This document shows positions 1 to 7,987 of a stretch of 34,343 nucleotides of DNA, one piece after another. How positions within the stretch are numbered: position 1 is the stretch's first letter; each line of letters opens with the position of its first letter. The translations under genes were made by a program, and so were the position numbers. The stretch comes from Acidovorax sp. (GTDB lineage Bacteria > Pseudomonadota > Gammaproteobacteria > Burkholderiales > Burkholderiaceae_C), in assembly GCF_022763525.1 (NCBI RefSeq), contig NZ_JALEGG010000156.1:1-34343 (forward strand). The letters run 5' to 3'. Under the pieces are notes generated by a model. The model ran no database searches. It was not told the DNA's origin and saw only the letters and a list, made by a program, of their open reading frames with translations.

Positions 1-594
1 ATCCTGGTGGTCAACCCCAAGCTGCCCATCAAGAACCTGGCCGACTACGTGCGCTACGCCAAGGAGTCCAAGGACGGCATCACGTTTGCGTCATCGGGCA
101 GCGGCTCGTCCATCCACCTCTCGGGTGAGATGTTCAAGATGCAGTCCAAGCTCAAGATGCTGCATGTGCCTTACCGGGGCAGCGCGCCCGCCGTCACCGA
201 CCTGCTGGGCGGCCAGGTGGATTCGATGTTCGACAACACCCCGTCGGCCCTGCCGCATGTGCAGGCGGGCAAGCTGCGCGCCATTGCCATCACCAGTGCC
301 CAGCGCTCGCCCCTGCTGCCAGATGTGCCGACGCTGGCCGAGTCGGGCTATGCGGGCTTTGACGTGCAGTCGTGGTTTGGCCTGGCCGCACCGGCGGGCA
401 CACCGCGCGCCGTGGTCGAGCAGGTCAACACCGCCCTGAACAAGGTGCTGGCCCAGCCCGAGGTGCGCACGCGCCTGCAGGAGCTGGCCGCCACGCCCGA
501 CGGTGGCACCCCCGACAAGATGCGCCAGTTCGCCGCCGCCGAGATAAAGCGGTGGCGCGAAGTGGTGAAAGAGTCCGGCGCATCGGCCGAGTGA
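1..594 (+). CDS. Bug-family tripartite tricarboxylate transporter solute receptor (5' truncated)
   Basis: The reading frame is open from base 1, so the N-terminus with its signal peptide lies outside the window; about 197 C-terminal residues are present. Family hallmarks seen are VNPKLPIKNLADYV, the HVPYRGSAPAVTDLLGGQVD block and [12 protein letters not shown], all typical of the second half of Bug (TctC-like) periplasmic binding proteins. These normally capture carboxylates or aromatic acids for uptake. No TctA/TctB membrane partner is visible. The stop codon nearly abuts the downstream acyl-CoA ligase, so the receptor probably imports the substrate that the next four genes degrade. The family call is firm; the ligand is unknown. 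Confidence 0.93.
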   Translation: MLVVNPKLPIKNLADYVRYAKESKDGITFASSGSGSSIHLSGEMFKMQSKLKMLHVPYRGSAPAVTDLLGGQVDSMFDNTPSALPHVQAGKLRAIAITSAQRSPLLPDVPTLAESGYAGFDVQSWFGLAAPAGTPRAVVEQVNTALNKVLAQPEVRTRLQELAATPDGGTPDKMRQFAAAEIKRWREVVKESGASAE

Positions 595-623
595 CAGATC
601 ACCCACACAACCTCACCTCTTTC

Positions 624-2141
624 ATGTATCCCATCGACTTCTTCTGGCGGGCCGCCCAGCGCTGGCCTGACCGCATTGCCATCGACGCGCCCGAGGGCGC
701 CATCCGCTACGACGCGCTGGCCGCCCGCGTGGCAGCGCTCGCGGCGGGCTTCACCGCCATCGACCCTACGCCCCAAAGCCGCGTGGGCATTTGCGCGGGC
801 AACAGCGCCGACCACATCGCCGCGCTGCTGGCCGTGCTGGCCTGCGGCAAGGTGTGGGTGCCGCTCAATCCCAAGAGCACGCGGCCCGAGATCCGCCGCA
901 TCATCGACGCCACCGAGCCCACCCTGCTGGTGCTGGATGCCGCGTGCGCCGACCTGCTCGAAGGCGCGCCCGGTGCCCGCGTGCTGACCGGCGCGCAGGC
1001 CGTCGATGGCACCGCCACGCTGGCCAGCCTGGCCGCTGCGCACGCTGGCGCGCCACGCCCGCAGCTGGACCTGCCGGATGACGCCACCCAGGCCATCAAG
1101 TTCACCGGCGGCACCACCGGCGCACCCAAGGGGGTGATGCAGCCCTACCGCGCGTGGATGGCCAACATCACCAACCAGATCCACGCCTGGGGCTTTGACG
1201 AGCACGAGCGCTACATCGTGGCCGCACCCATCACCCACGGCACCTCCACGTACATCCTGCCCATCCTGGCACAAGGTGGCTGCCATGTGGTGCTGGCGGG
1301 AGCGGGCGCCGAGGCGGTGCGCACGGCCTTCCGCGAACGCGGCGGCACGGTGTGCTTCATGCCGCCCACGCTGGTCTACATGCTGATGGCGCTGCCCGGC
1401 GCGTCGCGCGCGGACTTTCCGCGCCTGCGCCGGCTCATCTACGGCGGCGCGCCCATGCCGCCCGACAAGATCCGCCAGGTGCGCGACTTCTTCGGCCCGG
1501 TGCTGGGCACCACCTACGGCCAGACCGAGGCGCCGCAGATCCTCACCGTGCTGTGCCCCGAGGACTTCGAGGACAAGCGCAACCTGGCCTCGGTGGGCCG
1601 CACCACCTGGTTCAGCGACGTGGCCATCATGGCGCCCGATGGCCGCCTGCTGCCCCCTGGCGAGGTGGGCGAGGTGGTGGCGCGGGGCGACCTGCTGATG
1701 ACCGGCTACTGGCGCCTGCCCGAGAAGACCGCCGAGATCCTGGTGGACGGCTGGCTGCACACGGGCGACCGGGGCCTGATCGACGAGCGGGGGTTTCTCT
1801 ACCTCAAGGACCGGCTCAAGGACATGGTGATCACCGGCGGTTTCAACGTCTACCCCGTGGACGTGGAGAACGCACTGGGCCAGCACCCTGCGGTGCACGA
1901 ATGCACCGTGTTCGGCCTGCCCGACGACAAGTGGGGCGAGACCGTACAGGCCGCCGTGCAACTGCGGCCCGGCGAGCAGGCCAGCGAGGCCGAGCTGATC
2001 GCCTTTGTGCGCGAACGCCTGGGCCCGGTGCAGACGCCCAAGCGCATCCACTTTCACGAAAGCCTGCCGCGCTCGCCTGTGGGCAAGGTGCTCAAGTCCG
2101 CCGTGCGCGATGCGGCCCTGGCCGGTACGGCCACTGCCTGA
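624..2141 (+). CDS. AMP-forming acyl-CoA synthetase (ANL superfamily)
   Basis: About 505 residues. It adenylates a carboxylic acid with ATP and transfers it to coenzyme A. Visible motifs are the phosphate-binding loop TGGTTGAPKGV around residues 161-171, the TTYGQTE motif, the hinge region GDRGLIDERGFLYLKDR, GGFNVYPVDVENAL and the C-terminal catalytic lysine in SPVGKVLK (about K488). Neither possible start has a convincing ribosome-binding site. ATG 624 gives the usual family N-terminus (MYPIDFFWRAAQ); GTG 591 would add 11 residues and overlap the upstream stop as GTGA. It is followed after 17 bases by the citryl-CoA-lyase-like gene, so the product is probably the CoA thioester that enzyme acts on. 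Substrate specificity cannot be read from sequence; carboxylic or aromatic acids are both possible. Confidence 0.93.
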   Translation: MYPIDFFWRAAQRWPDRIAIDAPEGAIRYDALAARVAALAAGFTAIDPTPQSRVGICAGNSADHIAALLAVLACGKVWVPLNPKSTRPEIRRIIDATEPTLLVLDAACADLLEGAPGARVLTGAQAVDGTATLASLAAAHAGAPRPQLDLPDDATQAIKFTGGTTGAPKGVMQPYRAWMANITNQIHAWGFDEHERYIVAAPITHGTSTYILPILAQGGCHVVLAGAGAEAVRTAFRERGGTVCFMPPTLVYMLMALPGASRADFPRLRRLIYGGAPMPPDKIRQVRDFFGPVLGTTYGQTEAPQILTVLCPEDFEDKRNLASVGRTTWFSDVAIMAPDGRLLPPGEVGEVVARGDLLMTGYWRLPEKTAEILVDGWLHTGDRGLIDERGFLYLKDRLKDMVITGGFNVYPVDVENALGQHPAVHECTVFGLPDDKWGETVQAAVQLRPGEQASEAELIAFVRERLGPVQTPKRIHFHESLPRSPVGKVLKSAVRDAALAGTATA

Positions 2142-2158
2142 ACGAAGGAACCCATTTC

Positions 2159-2944
2159 ATGACCCACCCTGCTTCCAAGACCCCCGTCACCCGCCTGTGC
2201 ACCCACACCCTCACCAGCCTGCATTACCGCGATGCGAACCTGGTGGAGGACTTGATGGGAAAGAAGACCTTCACCGAGGTGATGCTGATGCAGATCCTGG
2301 GCCGCACGCCGCGCGGCGTGGATCTGCGCATCACCGACGTGGTGCTCATCGTGCTCATGGAGCACGGCCTCACGCCCAGCGCCATTGCCACGCGGCTCAT
2401 CTACATGAGCGCGCCCGAGAACCTGCAAGGCGCCGTGAGCGCGGGCCTGCTGGCCGTGGGCAGCTCCTTCGTGGGCACCATGGAGAACTGCTCGGGCCTG
2501 CTCGACCGGATCGCGGCAGCGCAAGACCCTGAGGCGGAAGCGTTAGCCATCGCACGCCGCTACAAGGGCCTCAGGTCCCCCGTGCCCGGCTTTGGCCACC
2601 ACCTGCACAAACCGGTAGACCCGCGCGCCTACAAACTGCTGGAGATGGGCCGTGCCGAGCCCGAGCTGCAGGGCGACAAGATCCGCGCGCTGGAGACGCT
2701 GTCCAAGGCCGTGGACGAGGTCGCAGGCCGCCCCATCACCATCAACGCCACGGGCGCTGTGGCCGCGCTGCTGGGCGAGATCGGCGTGCCCACGGCCGTG
2801 ATGCGCGGTTTTGCAGTGATCTCGCGCGCGGCCGGGCTGGTGGCGCACATTGTGGAAGAGCAGCAAAGCCCTTCGGGCCGCTTCATCTGGGACACGGTGG
2901 AGCACGCCATCCCCTTCGTGGGCGGAAAGGACGTGCAGGCATGA
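2159..2944 (+). CDS. Citrate synthase/citryl-CoA lyase-like protein (short form)
   Basis: 261 residues, far shorter than citrate synthase (about 430) but the size of stand-alone citryl-CoA lyases. The fold signature is clear: MEHGLTPS with His69, matching the first citrate synthase histidine, and PGFGHHLHKPVDPRA with His147, His150 and Asp154. These enzymes make or break the C-C bond between an acyl-CoA and an oxo-acid. The position where citrate synthase and ATP-citrate lyase carry Asn-Val-Asp reads Asn196-Ala197-Thr198-Gly, so the canonical catalytic aspartate appears replaced. ATG 2159 follows a good GAAGGAA ribosome-binding site. The 3' end overlaps the next gene by ATGA. The neighbours (CoA ligase, two dehydrogenases) suggest retro-Claisen cleavage of a CoA-activated acid; the exact substrate is unknown. 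Confidence 0.85.
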   Translation: MTHPASKTPVTRLCTHTLTSLHYRDANLVEDLMGKKTFTEVMLMQILGRTPRGVDLRITDVVLIVLMEHGLTPSAIATRLIYMSAPENLQGAVSAGLLAVGSSFVGTMENCSGLLDRIAAAQDPEAEALAIARRYKGLRSPVPGFGHHLHKPVDPRAYKLLEMGRAEPELQGDKIRALETLSKAVDEVAGRPITINATGAVAALLGEIGVPTAVMRGFAVISRAAGLVAHIVEEQQSPSGRFIWDTVEHAIPFVGGKDVQA

Positions 2945-3678
2945 GCGGCAGCAGCAGCCGGGAGGAGACGGTGCTCGTCACGGGCGCCAGCCGCGGCATC
3001 GGCCGCGCCGTGGCCACACGACTCATGGCTGACGGCCTGCAGGTCGTGAACTTTGACATCGCCGCGCCCGAGGCCCTGGCGGCGCAGGAGACCTTCGTGC
3101 ATGTGGATGTGGCTGACGAGGCTGCGCTGCGCGAGGCCCTGAATCGCACCGTGGCCGCGCGACCGATCACCCGCCTGGTGAACAACGCGGGCATCGTGCG
3201 GCCCGCAGGCATCGACACCGCCACCCGCGCAGACCTGCAGGCGGTGATGGACGTGAATCTGGCTGCCTCCATGGCCTGCGTGCAGGCCCTGCTCCCGGCC
3301 ATGCGCGCGGCCCGCTTTGGGCGCATCGTCAACATCTCCAGCCGCGCGGCGCTCGGCAAGGCAGAACGCATTGCCTACGCCGCCAGCAAGGCCGCGCTGC
3401 ACGGCTTCACGCGCACGCTGGCGCTGGAGTTGGGCGCCGACGGCATCACGGCCAACGCGATCGGCCCTGGCCCCATCGCCACGGAGCTGTTCGAGCGCGT
3501 GAACCCGCCCGGCGCGCCGGCCACGCAGCGCATCCTGGACACCATCCCACTGCGCCGCATGGGTCAGCCCGAAGAGGTGGCGCACCTAGTGGCCTCGCTG
3601 CTCGATGCGCGCGCGGGCTTCACCACGGGCCAGGTGGTGTACGTGTGCGGCGGCATGACCGTGGGGCTGGCGCCATGA
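2941..3678 (+). CDS. Short-chain dehydrogenase/reductase (SDR), first copy
   Basis: 245 residues, classical SDR length. Seen are the NAD(P)-binding TGASRGIG at residues 14-21, NNAGIV, the ISS serine, the catalytic YAASK (Tyr146, Lys150) and the C-terminal TTGQVVYVCGGM. There is no signal peptide or membrane segment, so it is cytoplasmic. The start overlaps the preceding stop as ATGA and its own stop overlaps the next SDR in the same way, showing tight translational coupling in one catabolic operon. It probably oxidises or reduces a hydroxy/keto intermediate of the acid handled by the neighbouring CoA ligase. FabG-like reductase activity is an alternative, but the context favours catabolism. 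Confidence 0.92.
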   Translation: MSGSSSREETVLVTGASRGIGRAVATRLMADGLQVVNFDIAAPEALAAQETFVHVDVADEAALREALNRTVAARPITRLVNNAGIVRPAGIDTATRADLQAVMDVNLAASMACVQALLPAMRAARFGRIVNISSRAALGKAERIAYAASKAALHGFTRTLALELGADGITANAIGPGPIATELFERVNPPGAPATQRILDTIPLRRMGQPEEVAHLVASLLDARAGFTTGQVVYVCGGMTVGLAP

Positions 3679-4508
3679 GCGCGCCAAAGAGCCTGCCCCC
3701 CGCGCTGCCGCTGGACTTGTCGGGCCGCGTGGTCTTCGTGGCGGGCGGTGGGTCCGCCGGCCCCGGGTGGAGTATTGGCCGCGCCGCCTGCGTGACCTAC
3801 GCGCGCCTGGGCGCCAGCGTGTGCGTGGTAGACCGCGACGCGGTCTCGGCCGAGGAGACCACGGCGTTCATCCACGCCGAGGGCGGCACGGCCGCCACCC
3901 TGGTGGGCGACGTGGCGGATGCTGCCGGCGTGCAGCGCCTGTTTGCCCAGGCGCGCGAGCGCTTTGGCGGCGCCATCGACGTGCTGCACCACAACGTGGG
4001 CATCGGCAAGACCGGCGGACCGCTGGAGACGAGCACCGAAGACTTCGACCGCATCCATTCTGTCAACGTGAACAGCCTGCTGCTGGCCTGCCAGCAGGTG
4101 CTGCCCGGCATGGTGGAGCGCGGGCGGGGCTCCATCATTGCGATCTCGTCCATCGCGGGCATGCGCTACCTCGGCTACCCGCACCTGGCCTACGGGGTGA
4201 CCAAGGCGGCCGTCACGCACTTCACGCGCATGGTGGCCCAGCAGTACGCTGGCCAGGGCGTGCGTGCCAACACGGTGGTGCCGGGGCTCATCGACACGCC
4301 GCGCATTGCCACCACGGTGGCGAAGATGTTCTCGGACACCAGCCTTGACGAAGCCCGCGCCGCGCGCGCCCGCCAGGTGCCCATGGGCCGCATGGGCACC
4401 GCCTGGGATGTGGCCCATGCCTGCGCGTTCCTCGCCAGCGATGCCGCCGCCTACGTGACCGGCACCGAGCTGGTGGTGGACGGGGGCATCACCGGCAAGT
4501 TTGTTTGA
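3675..4508 (+). CDS. SDR family oxidoreductase, second copy with atypical cofactor loop
   Basis: 277 residues. The Rossmann glycine loop is unusual, VAGGGSAGPGWSIGRA, with extra residues compared with TGxxxGxG, and the usual NNAG motif reads HHNVG. The catalytic part is normal: ISS (Ser158/159), YGVTK (Tyr173, Lys177), VVPGLIDTP and a C-terminal LVVDGGITGK. The start at 3675 is set by the ATGA overlap with the previous SDR. The gene ends 7 bases before the convergent porin gene, so it closes the operon. Having two different SDRs suggests two redox steps, or two stereoisomers, in the pathway. The substrate is not recognisable. Confidence 0.9.
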   Translation: MSAPKSLPPALPLDLSGRVVFVAGGGSAGPGWSIGRAACVTYARLGASVCVVDRDAVSAEETTAFIHAEGGTAATLVGDVADAAGVQRLFAQARERFGGAIDVLHHNVGIGKTGGPLETSTEDFDRIHSVNVNSLLLACQQVLPGMVERGRGSIIAISSIAGMRYLGYPHLAYGVTKAAVTHFTRMVAQQYAGQGVRANTVVPGLIDTPRIATTVAKMFSDTSLDEARAARARQVPMGRMGTAWDVAHACAFLASDAAAYVTGTELVVDGGITGKFV

Positions 4509-4515
4509 GACCTGC

Positions 4516-5580
4516 TCAGAACGTGTGCACCACACCGGCCGAGATGCCGGTGGCCGTGGCCTTGTTGGCCGCGCCCTGGAAGCCGTTGCGCCAGCGGGTG
4601 TTGTCCAGCTCGGCATACACCTTCGTGCGGCGCGAGAGCTTGTATTCGGCAAACGCCACCAGGCGGCCGTAGCCGTCGTCGGAGGCGCCAGTGCGCGATC
4701 GGTCCACCTTGTAGTACGCCGCTGTCAGGTCCACCCAGGGCGTGGCCGCCCAGGTACCACCGGCGGACAACACGCGCTGCACGGTGAAGCGACCCGCCGC
4801 CGTCTCGGCCTTGTTGCGGCCTGCATTGGCAGCCAGACGCACGCTGCCCCACTGGTAGGCGGCGCCCAGCGTGGTGGCGTCCAGCGAGCGCTTGTTGGTG
4901 TCGTTGAAGCTCTGGTAGGCGCCGGATACCACGAAGCCATCAGCAGCCCAGGCCAAGCCCACACCGCGTGACGACAGGGCCGAGGCCTGCGATGCGACTT
5001 CGCCGATACCCCACATGGCACGCGCCGTGAAGCCGCCAAAACGCCCCGTGTACTTGAGCGAATTGTCGAGCCGGTACGAACCCGATGTGGCGCCTGCGCT
5101 GCCGTATTCGATGCCCAGGCCATGCTGGCTCAGTGCGGTCACTCCGATGTTGGGGTTGAAGCTGGCAAAACGCATGGCCAGCGGGTCCACGGGCGAGATG
5201 GCGTCGGCCAGCGTGGTGGTCTGGCGGCCCAGGGCCAGCGTGCCCCACCCGCCTTGCAGGCCCACCCACGACGCCCGGTCGAAGTACTTGCTGGCGTTGG
5301 CGGGCGCGCCGGTGTCAGCGTTGAGGCCGCTCTCCAGGTTGAACAGCGCCTTGGCGCCACCACCCAGGTCTTCGCTGCCCCGCAGGCCCCAGCGGCTGGT
5401 GGTGTGGATGCCGCTGCCCAGGCTGTGGGTGGAGCCCGGTGCCGGGGCGTTGGATGCGGTGAGGCCGCTGCCGTTGCGCAGGCCCAGGTCCACCACGCCG
5501 TACAGCGTCACGTCCGCGTTCTGCGCCATGGCGCAGGGGCCGACGAATGCAGCGCAAGTCGCTGCCACAATTTTCTTCAT
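4516..5580 (-). CDS. Gram-negative general porin (Burkholderiales type)
   Basis: 354 residues. The signal peptide MKKIVAATCAAFVGPCAMA is followed by QNADVTLYGVVDLGL, the characteristic first beta strand of OmpC-like porins of this order. GLRGSEDLGGGAKALFNLE, LALGRQ and a C-terminal phenylalanine (GVVHTF), the signal for outer-membrane barrel assembly, are also present. It is expected to form a trimeric 16-stranded channel. An AGGAGA ribosome-binding site precedes the start. It lies 75 bases downstream of the Bug receptor gene on the same strand and probably supplies outer-membrane entry for the substrate bound by that receptor. A general diffusion role cannot be excluded. Confidence 0.95.
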   Translation of the reverse strand: MKKIVAATCAAFVGPCAMAQNADVTLYGVVDLGLRNGSGLTASNAPAPGSTHSLGSGIHTTSRWGLRGSEDLGGGAKALFNLESGLNADTGAPANASKYFDRASWVGLQGGWGTLALGRQTTTLADAISPVDPLAMRFASFNPNIGVTALSQHGLGIEYGSAGATSGSYRLDNSLKYTGRFGGFTARAMWGIGEVASQASALSSRGVGLAWAADGFVVSGAYQSFNDTNKRSLDATTLGAAYQWGSVRLAANAGRNKAETAAGRFTVQRVLSAGGTWAATPWVDLTAAYYKVDRSRTGASDDGYGRLVAFAEYKLSRRTKVYAELDNTRWRNGFQGAANKATATGISAGVVHTF

Positions 5581-5655
5581 GCATGTCTCCTGTTGTTGAA
5601 ATTTGGGCGGGCAGCATGGCTCTCACGCGACCCGCTGGGCCTCCCTCGGCACCAG

Positions 5656-6654
5656 TCAGTCCGGGGTGAGCTGGGCCTTCAGCACCACGCCCTTCCACTT
5701 GGCAAGTTCCTGCTTCACGGTCAGGGCCAGTTGCTCGGGCGTGCTGGTGTCCACCACCGCGCCTTGCTCCTCGATGCGGCGCACCACGTCCTTGTCGGCC
5801 AGTGCGGTGTTCAGGGTCTTGTTGAGCAGGTCGATCACCGGGCGTGGCGTCTTGCCGGGCGCGAACAGCGCATACCACTGGGTGATCTCCACGCCTTTGA
5901 CGCCCGCCTCTTCCAGCGTGGGCACATCGGGCAGCAGCGACGAGCGCTTGGGTCCGGCCAGAGCCAGCGCGCGCAGCTTGCCGTTCTTGACATGCGGGTA
6001 GGCCGAGAACAGGCTGGGGAACATCACCTGCGTCTGCCCGGCCATGGTGTCGTTCATGGCTGGTGCAGCGCCCCGGTAGGGCACATGGGCCATCTGGGCG
6101 CCGCTTTCCAGCTTGAAGATTTCGGCCGAGAAGTGCGGGGCCGTGCCGTTGCCCGCCGACGCGTAGTTGAAGTCGGTGGGCTTGGCCTTGGTCAGCGCCA
6201 CCAGCTCGCTCACCGTCTTGGCGGGCACCTTGGGGTTCACCACCATCAGGGTGGGCGAATAGCTCACCATGCCAATCGGCTCGAACTGCGTGATGGGGTC
6301 ATAGCGCAGCTTCTGCAGCGCGGGGCTCATGCCGTGGGTGCCGATGTAGCCGAACAAAATGGTGTGCCCGTCGGGTGCCGCACGGGCCACGTATTCGGCC
6401 GCAATGGCGCCATTGGCCCCGGCCTTGTTCTCCACGATGACCTGCTGCCCCAGCAGGGTGGAGAGCTTGAGCGCCACCACGCGCGCCATGCCGTCATTGC
6501 CGCCACCGGCGGCGGTGGGAACGACCAGCGTGATGGGTTTGTCTGGAAACGCTGCGTGTGCGGCGCCAGCAGCCCAGAGGGCGCTGGACGCGAGCGCCAG
6601 CGCGGCGGTGGTCAGCGCCGTACGGCGCGTGGTGGAGTGAATGGAACGGGTCAT
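5656..6654 (-). CDS. Bug-family solute receptor (TctC-like)
   Basis: 332 residues, full family length. A signal peptide with twin arginines ([20 protein letters not shown]) ends at AHA, then [23 protein letters not shown], the typical first strand and ligand loop. [18 protein letters not shown] and [15 protein letters not shown] are further Bug motifs. ATG 6654 is chosen because AGGAGAC lies just upstream and the signal peptide begins there. It sits between the PrpF-like isomerase and the porin, all on the minus strand, forming a likely uptake-plus-metabolism unit under the divergent LysR regulator. The ligand is probably a di- or tricarboxylate or an aromatic acid, inferred from the isomerase only. 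No TctA/TctB permease genes are in the window. Confidence 0.94.
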   Translation of the reverse strand: MTRSIHSTTRRTALTTAALALASSALWAAGAAHAAFPDKPITLVVPTAAGGGNDGMARVVALKLSTLLGQQVIVENKAGANGAIAAEYVARAAPDGHTILFGYIGTHGMSPALQKLRYDPITQFEPIGMVSYSPTLMVVNPKVPAKTVSELVALTKAKPTDFNYASAGNGTAPHFSAEIFKLESGAQMAHVPYRGAAPAMNDTMAGQTQVMFPSLFSAYPHVKNGKLRALALAGPKRSSLLPDVPTLEEAGVKGVEITQWYALFAPGKTPRPVIDLLNKTLNTALADKDVVRRIEEQGAVVDTSTPEQLALTVKQELAKWKGVVLKAQLTPD

Positions 6655-6706
6655 GGTTTGTCTCCTGTCGTAATGGTTGGAATCGTCGAAACCGTTGGAA
6701 GGGCGC

Positions 6707-7798
6707 TCAGTGCGCGGGGGCGCTTTCGGGCACAAACAGCGTGCCTTCCAGAATCTTTCGGGCGGTGCGCACCAGTGCGGCCTGCACCAGCCTGAACTGG
6801 CCCTCCACCTCGCTGAGCTCCACCTCCACCTGGATGCGGCCTGCCGGGTGCTGCACCTCCACGCGGCGCAGCCCGGCGGCGGGTACATGCCGTTCGTCGG
6901 TGGCCACCGTGCCCGGCAGTACCGAGGCCGCCGCCACGCCAATCGCGCCCGTCACGGCATGGGAGCGGTGGCACTGGTGGGGGGTGAAGTAGCGCGACAC
7001 CACACTGCCTGGCGATGTGCCCGGCGACACGATCACCGGCTTGGGCAGCACGCTGTGGGTCACATCGCCCATGCCCATGCGCTGGCCCGCTTCGAGGCGC
7101 AGGGCCTCCAGGCGTTCGAGCAAGGCGGTGTTGGCGTCCAGCTCGGCGGGTGTCTCGTCGCCGCGCAGGCCCAGGTCGGCGGCGCGCACCAGCACCATCA
7201 CCTGCGCTGCGTCGATGCAGGTGACCTGCAGGCCCTGGATGGTGTCGATGCGCTGGCCGGTGGGAAAGATCTGCCCGGTGACGGCGCCCCAGGCGTCCAG
7301 GAAGTTCATCAGCACGGGGGCGGCCGTGCCCTGCACGCCGTCGATGCGCACATCGCCGTCGTAGTGCACCTGGCCGCCCGCCGTGCACACCTGCACGTCG
7401 ATGCGGGAGCGGGTATTGACGTTGTAGACCCGCACGGTGGTGGTCTGGCCTTCGCGGTCTGCGGGGACCAGCCCCTGCTCGATGGCGAAGGGCCCCACAC
7501 CGGCCAGCATGTTGCCGCAGTTGGGCCTGGTGTCCACACGGGCCTCCTGCACGCTGACCTGGGCAAACAGGTAGTCCACATCGCAGTCGGGCTGCGTGGA
7601 GCGCGAGACGATGGCGACTTTGCTGGTCAGCGAGTTGCCGCCGCCCAGACCGTCAATCTGCAGCTCATGCGGCGAGCCCAGGGCCGCAATCAGTGTGCGG
7701 TCGCGGGCCTCAGGGTCACGCGGCAGCCAGTCGGCCAGGAAGAACGGCCCCCGGGAAGTGCCGCCACGCATCAGAACGCAAGGAATGTTGGTGCTCAT
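6707..7798 (-). CDS. PrpF/4-oxalomesaconate tautomerase-family isomerase
   Basis: 363 residues, the length of GalD-type tautomerases. Family features are the opening [28 protein letters not shown] with Lys60, [15 protein letters not shown] with Cys94, and [15 protein letters not shown] near the C-terminus. The fold is that of diaminopimelate epimerase. Known members move a double bond in tricarboxylate-type acids: PrpF acts on aconitate or 2-methylaconitate, and GalD on 4-oxalomesaconate in gallate degradation. The gene is the first of a minus-strand unit with a Bug receptor and a porin and faces a LysR regulator, like other inducible acid-catabolic loci. The sequence does not distinguish GalD from other PrpF relatives, so no symbol is given. 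Confidence 0.88.
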   Translation of the reverse strand: MSTNIPCVLMRGGTSRGPFFLADWLPRDPEARDRTLIAALGSPHELQIDGLGGGNSLTSKVAIVSRSTQPDCDVDYLFAQVSVQEARVDTRPNCGNMLAGVGPFAIEQGLVPADREGQTTTVRVYNVNTRSRIDVQVCTAGGQVHYDGDVRIDGVQGTAAPVLMNFLDAWGAVTGQIFPTGQRIDTIQGLQVTCIDAAQVMVLVRAADLGLRGDETPAELDANTALLERLEALRLEAGQRMGMGDVTHSVLPKPVIVSPGTSPGSVVSRYFTPHQCHRSHAVTGAIGVAAASVLPGTVATDERHVPAAGLRRVEVQHPAGRIQVEVELSEVEGQFRLVQAALVRTARKILEGTLFVPESAPAH

Positions 7799-7830
7799 GG
7801 ATCGGCATGGTGCGACGCCTTCGCTGATCT

Positions 7831-7952
7831 GTGAATTGCATTGTTGGCAATGATTGATGCATGTTGTGCAATAGGCTCAGGCAGCTTGTACATGCTCCAA
7901 TCACGGCCGTGAATTGCAATGTTCTGATCGTTTGATGCACGGCTTGCAACGC
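7831..7952 (+). repeat. Two 43-base imperfect direct repeats, 78 bases apart
   Basis: The left copy starts at 7831 and the right at 7909. Aligned without gaps they share GTGAATTGCA at the start, TTGATGC in the middle (7854/7932) and TGCA near the end, about 29 of 40 positions. The offset of 78 bases is constant over the whole repeat. It lies wholly within the lysR/isomerase intergenic region, so it is most likely a duplicated regulator-binding site. Confidence 0.7.
7835..7851. promoter_or_regulatory. LysR-type operator ATTGC-N7-GCAAT
   Basis: A perfect dyad, ATTGC (7835-7839) and GCAAT (7847-7851) around seven bases, contains the T-N11-A core of LysR-family boxes. It is centred about 45 bases upstream of the isomerase start codon, a position suited to contact with polymerase at that promoter. 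It forms part of the left copy of the direct repeat. Confidence 0.65.
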
Positions 7953-7987
7953 TGCATGCACCCCCAAGCGCACATGAAGGACGCCCG

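Larger units (their letters stand above)
7799..7987. promoter_or_regulatory. Divergent lysR / isomerase control region
   Basis: This 189-base region separates the minus-strand isomerase and the plus-strand LysR gene and should carry both promoters. It is less GC-rich than its surroundings and contains many TTGCA half-sites, a LysR-type palindrome and a long imperfect direct repeat (listed separately). I could not fix a -35/-10 pair for either direction with confidence. By analogy with other LysR systems the regulator would bind here, repress itself and activate the isomerase-receptor-porin unit with an inducer. Confidence 0.7.

Noticed and set aside
348-2057. Long open frame on the minus strand across the acyl-CoA ligase gene
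   Set aside because: The plus strand codes for an intact ligase with all motifs. The antisense frame encodes a His/Ala/Gly-rich sequence with no family features, a usual effect of high G+C.
5122-6795. Long plus-strand open frame opposite the porin and Bug receptor genes
   Set aside because: It spans two real genes and their intergenic gap with low-complexity translation. The minus-strand genes have signal peptides and ribosome-binding sites.
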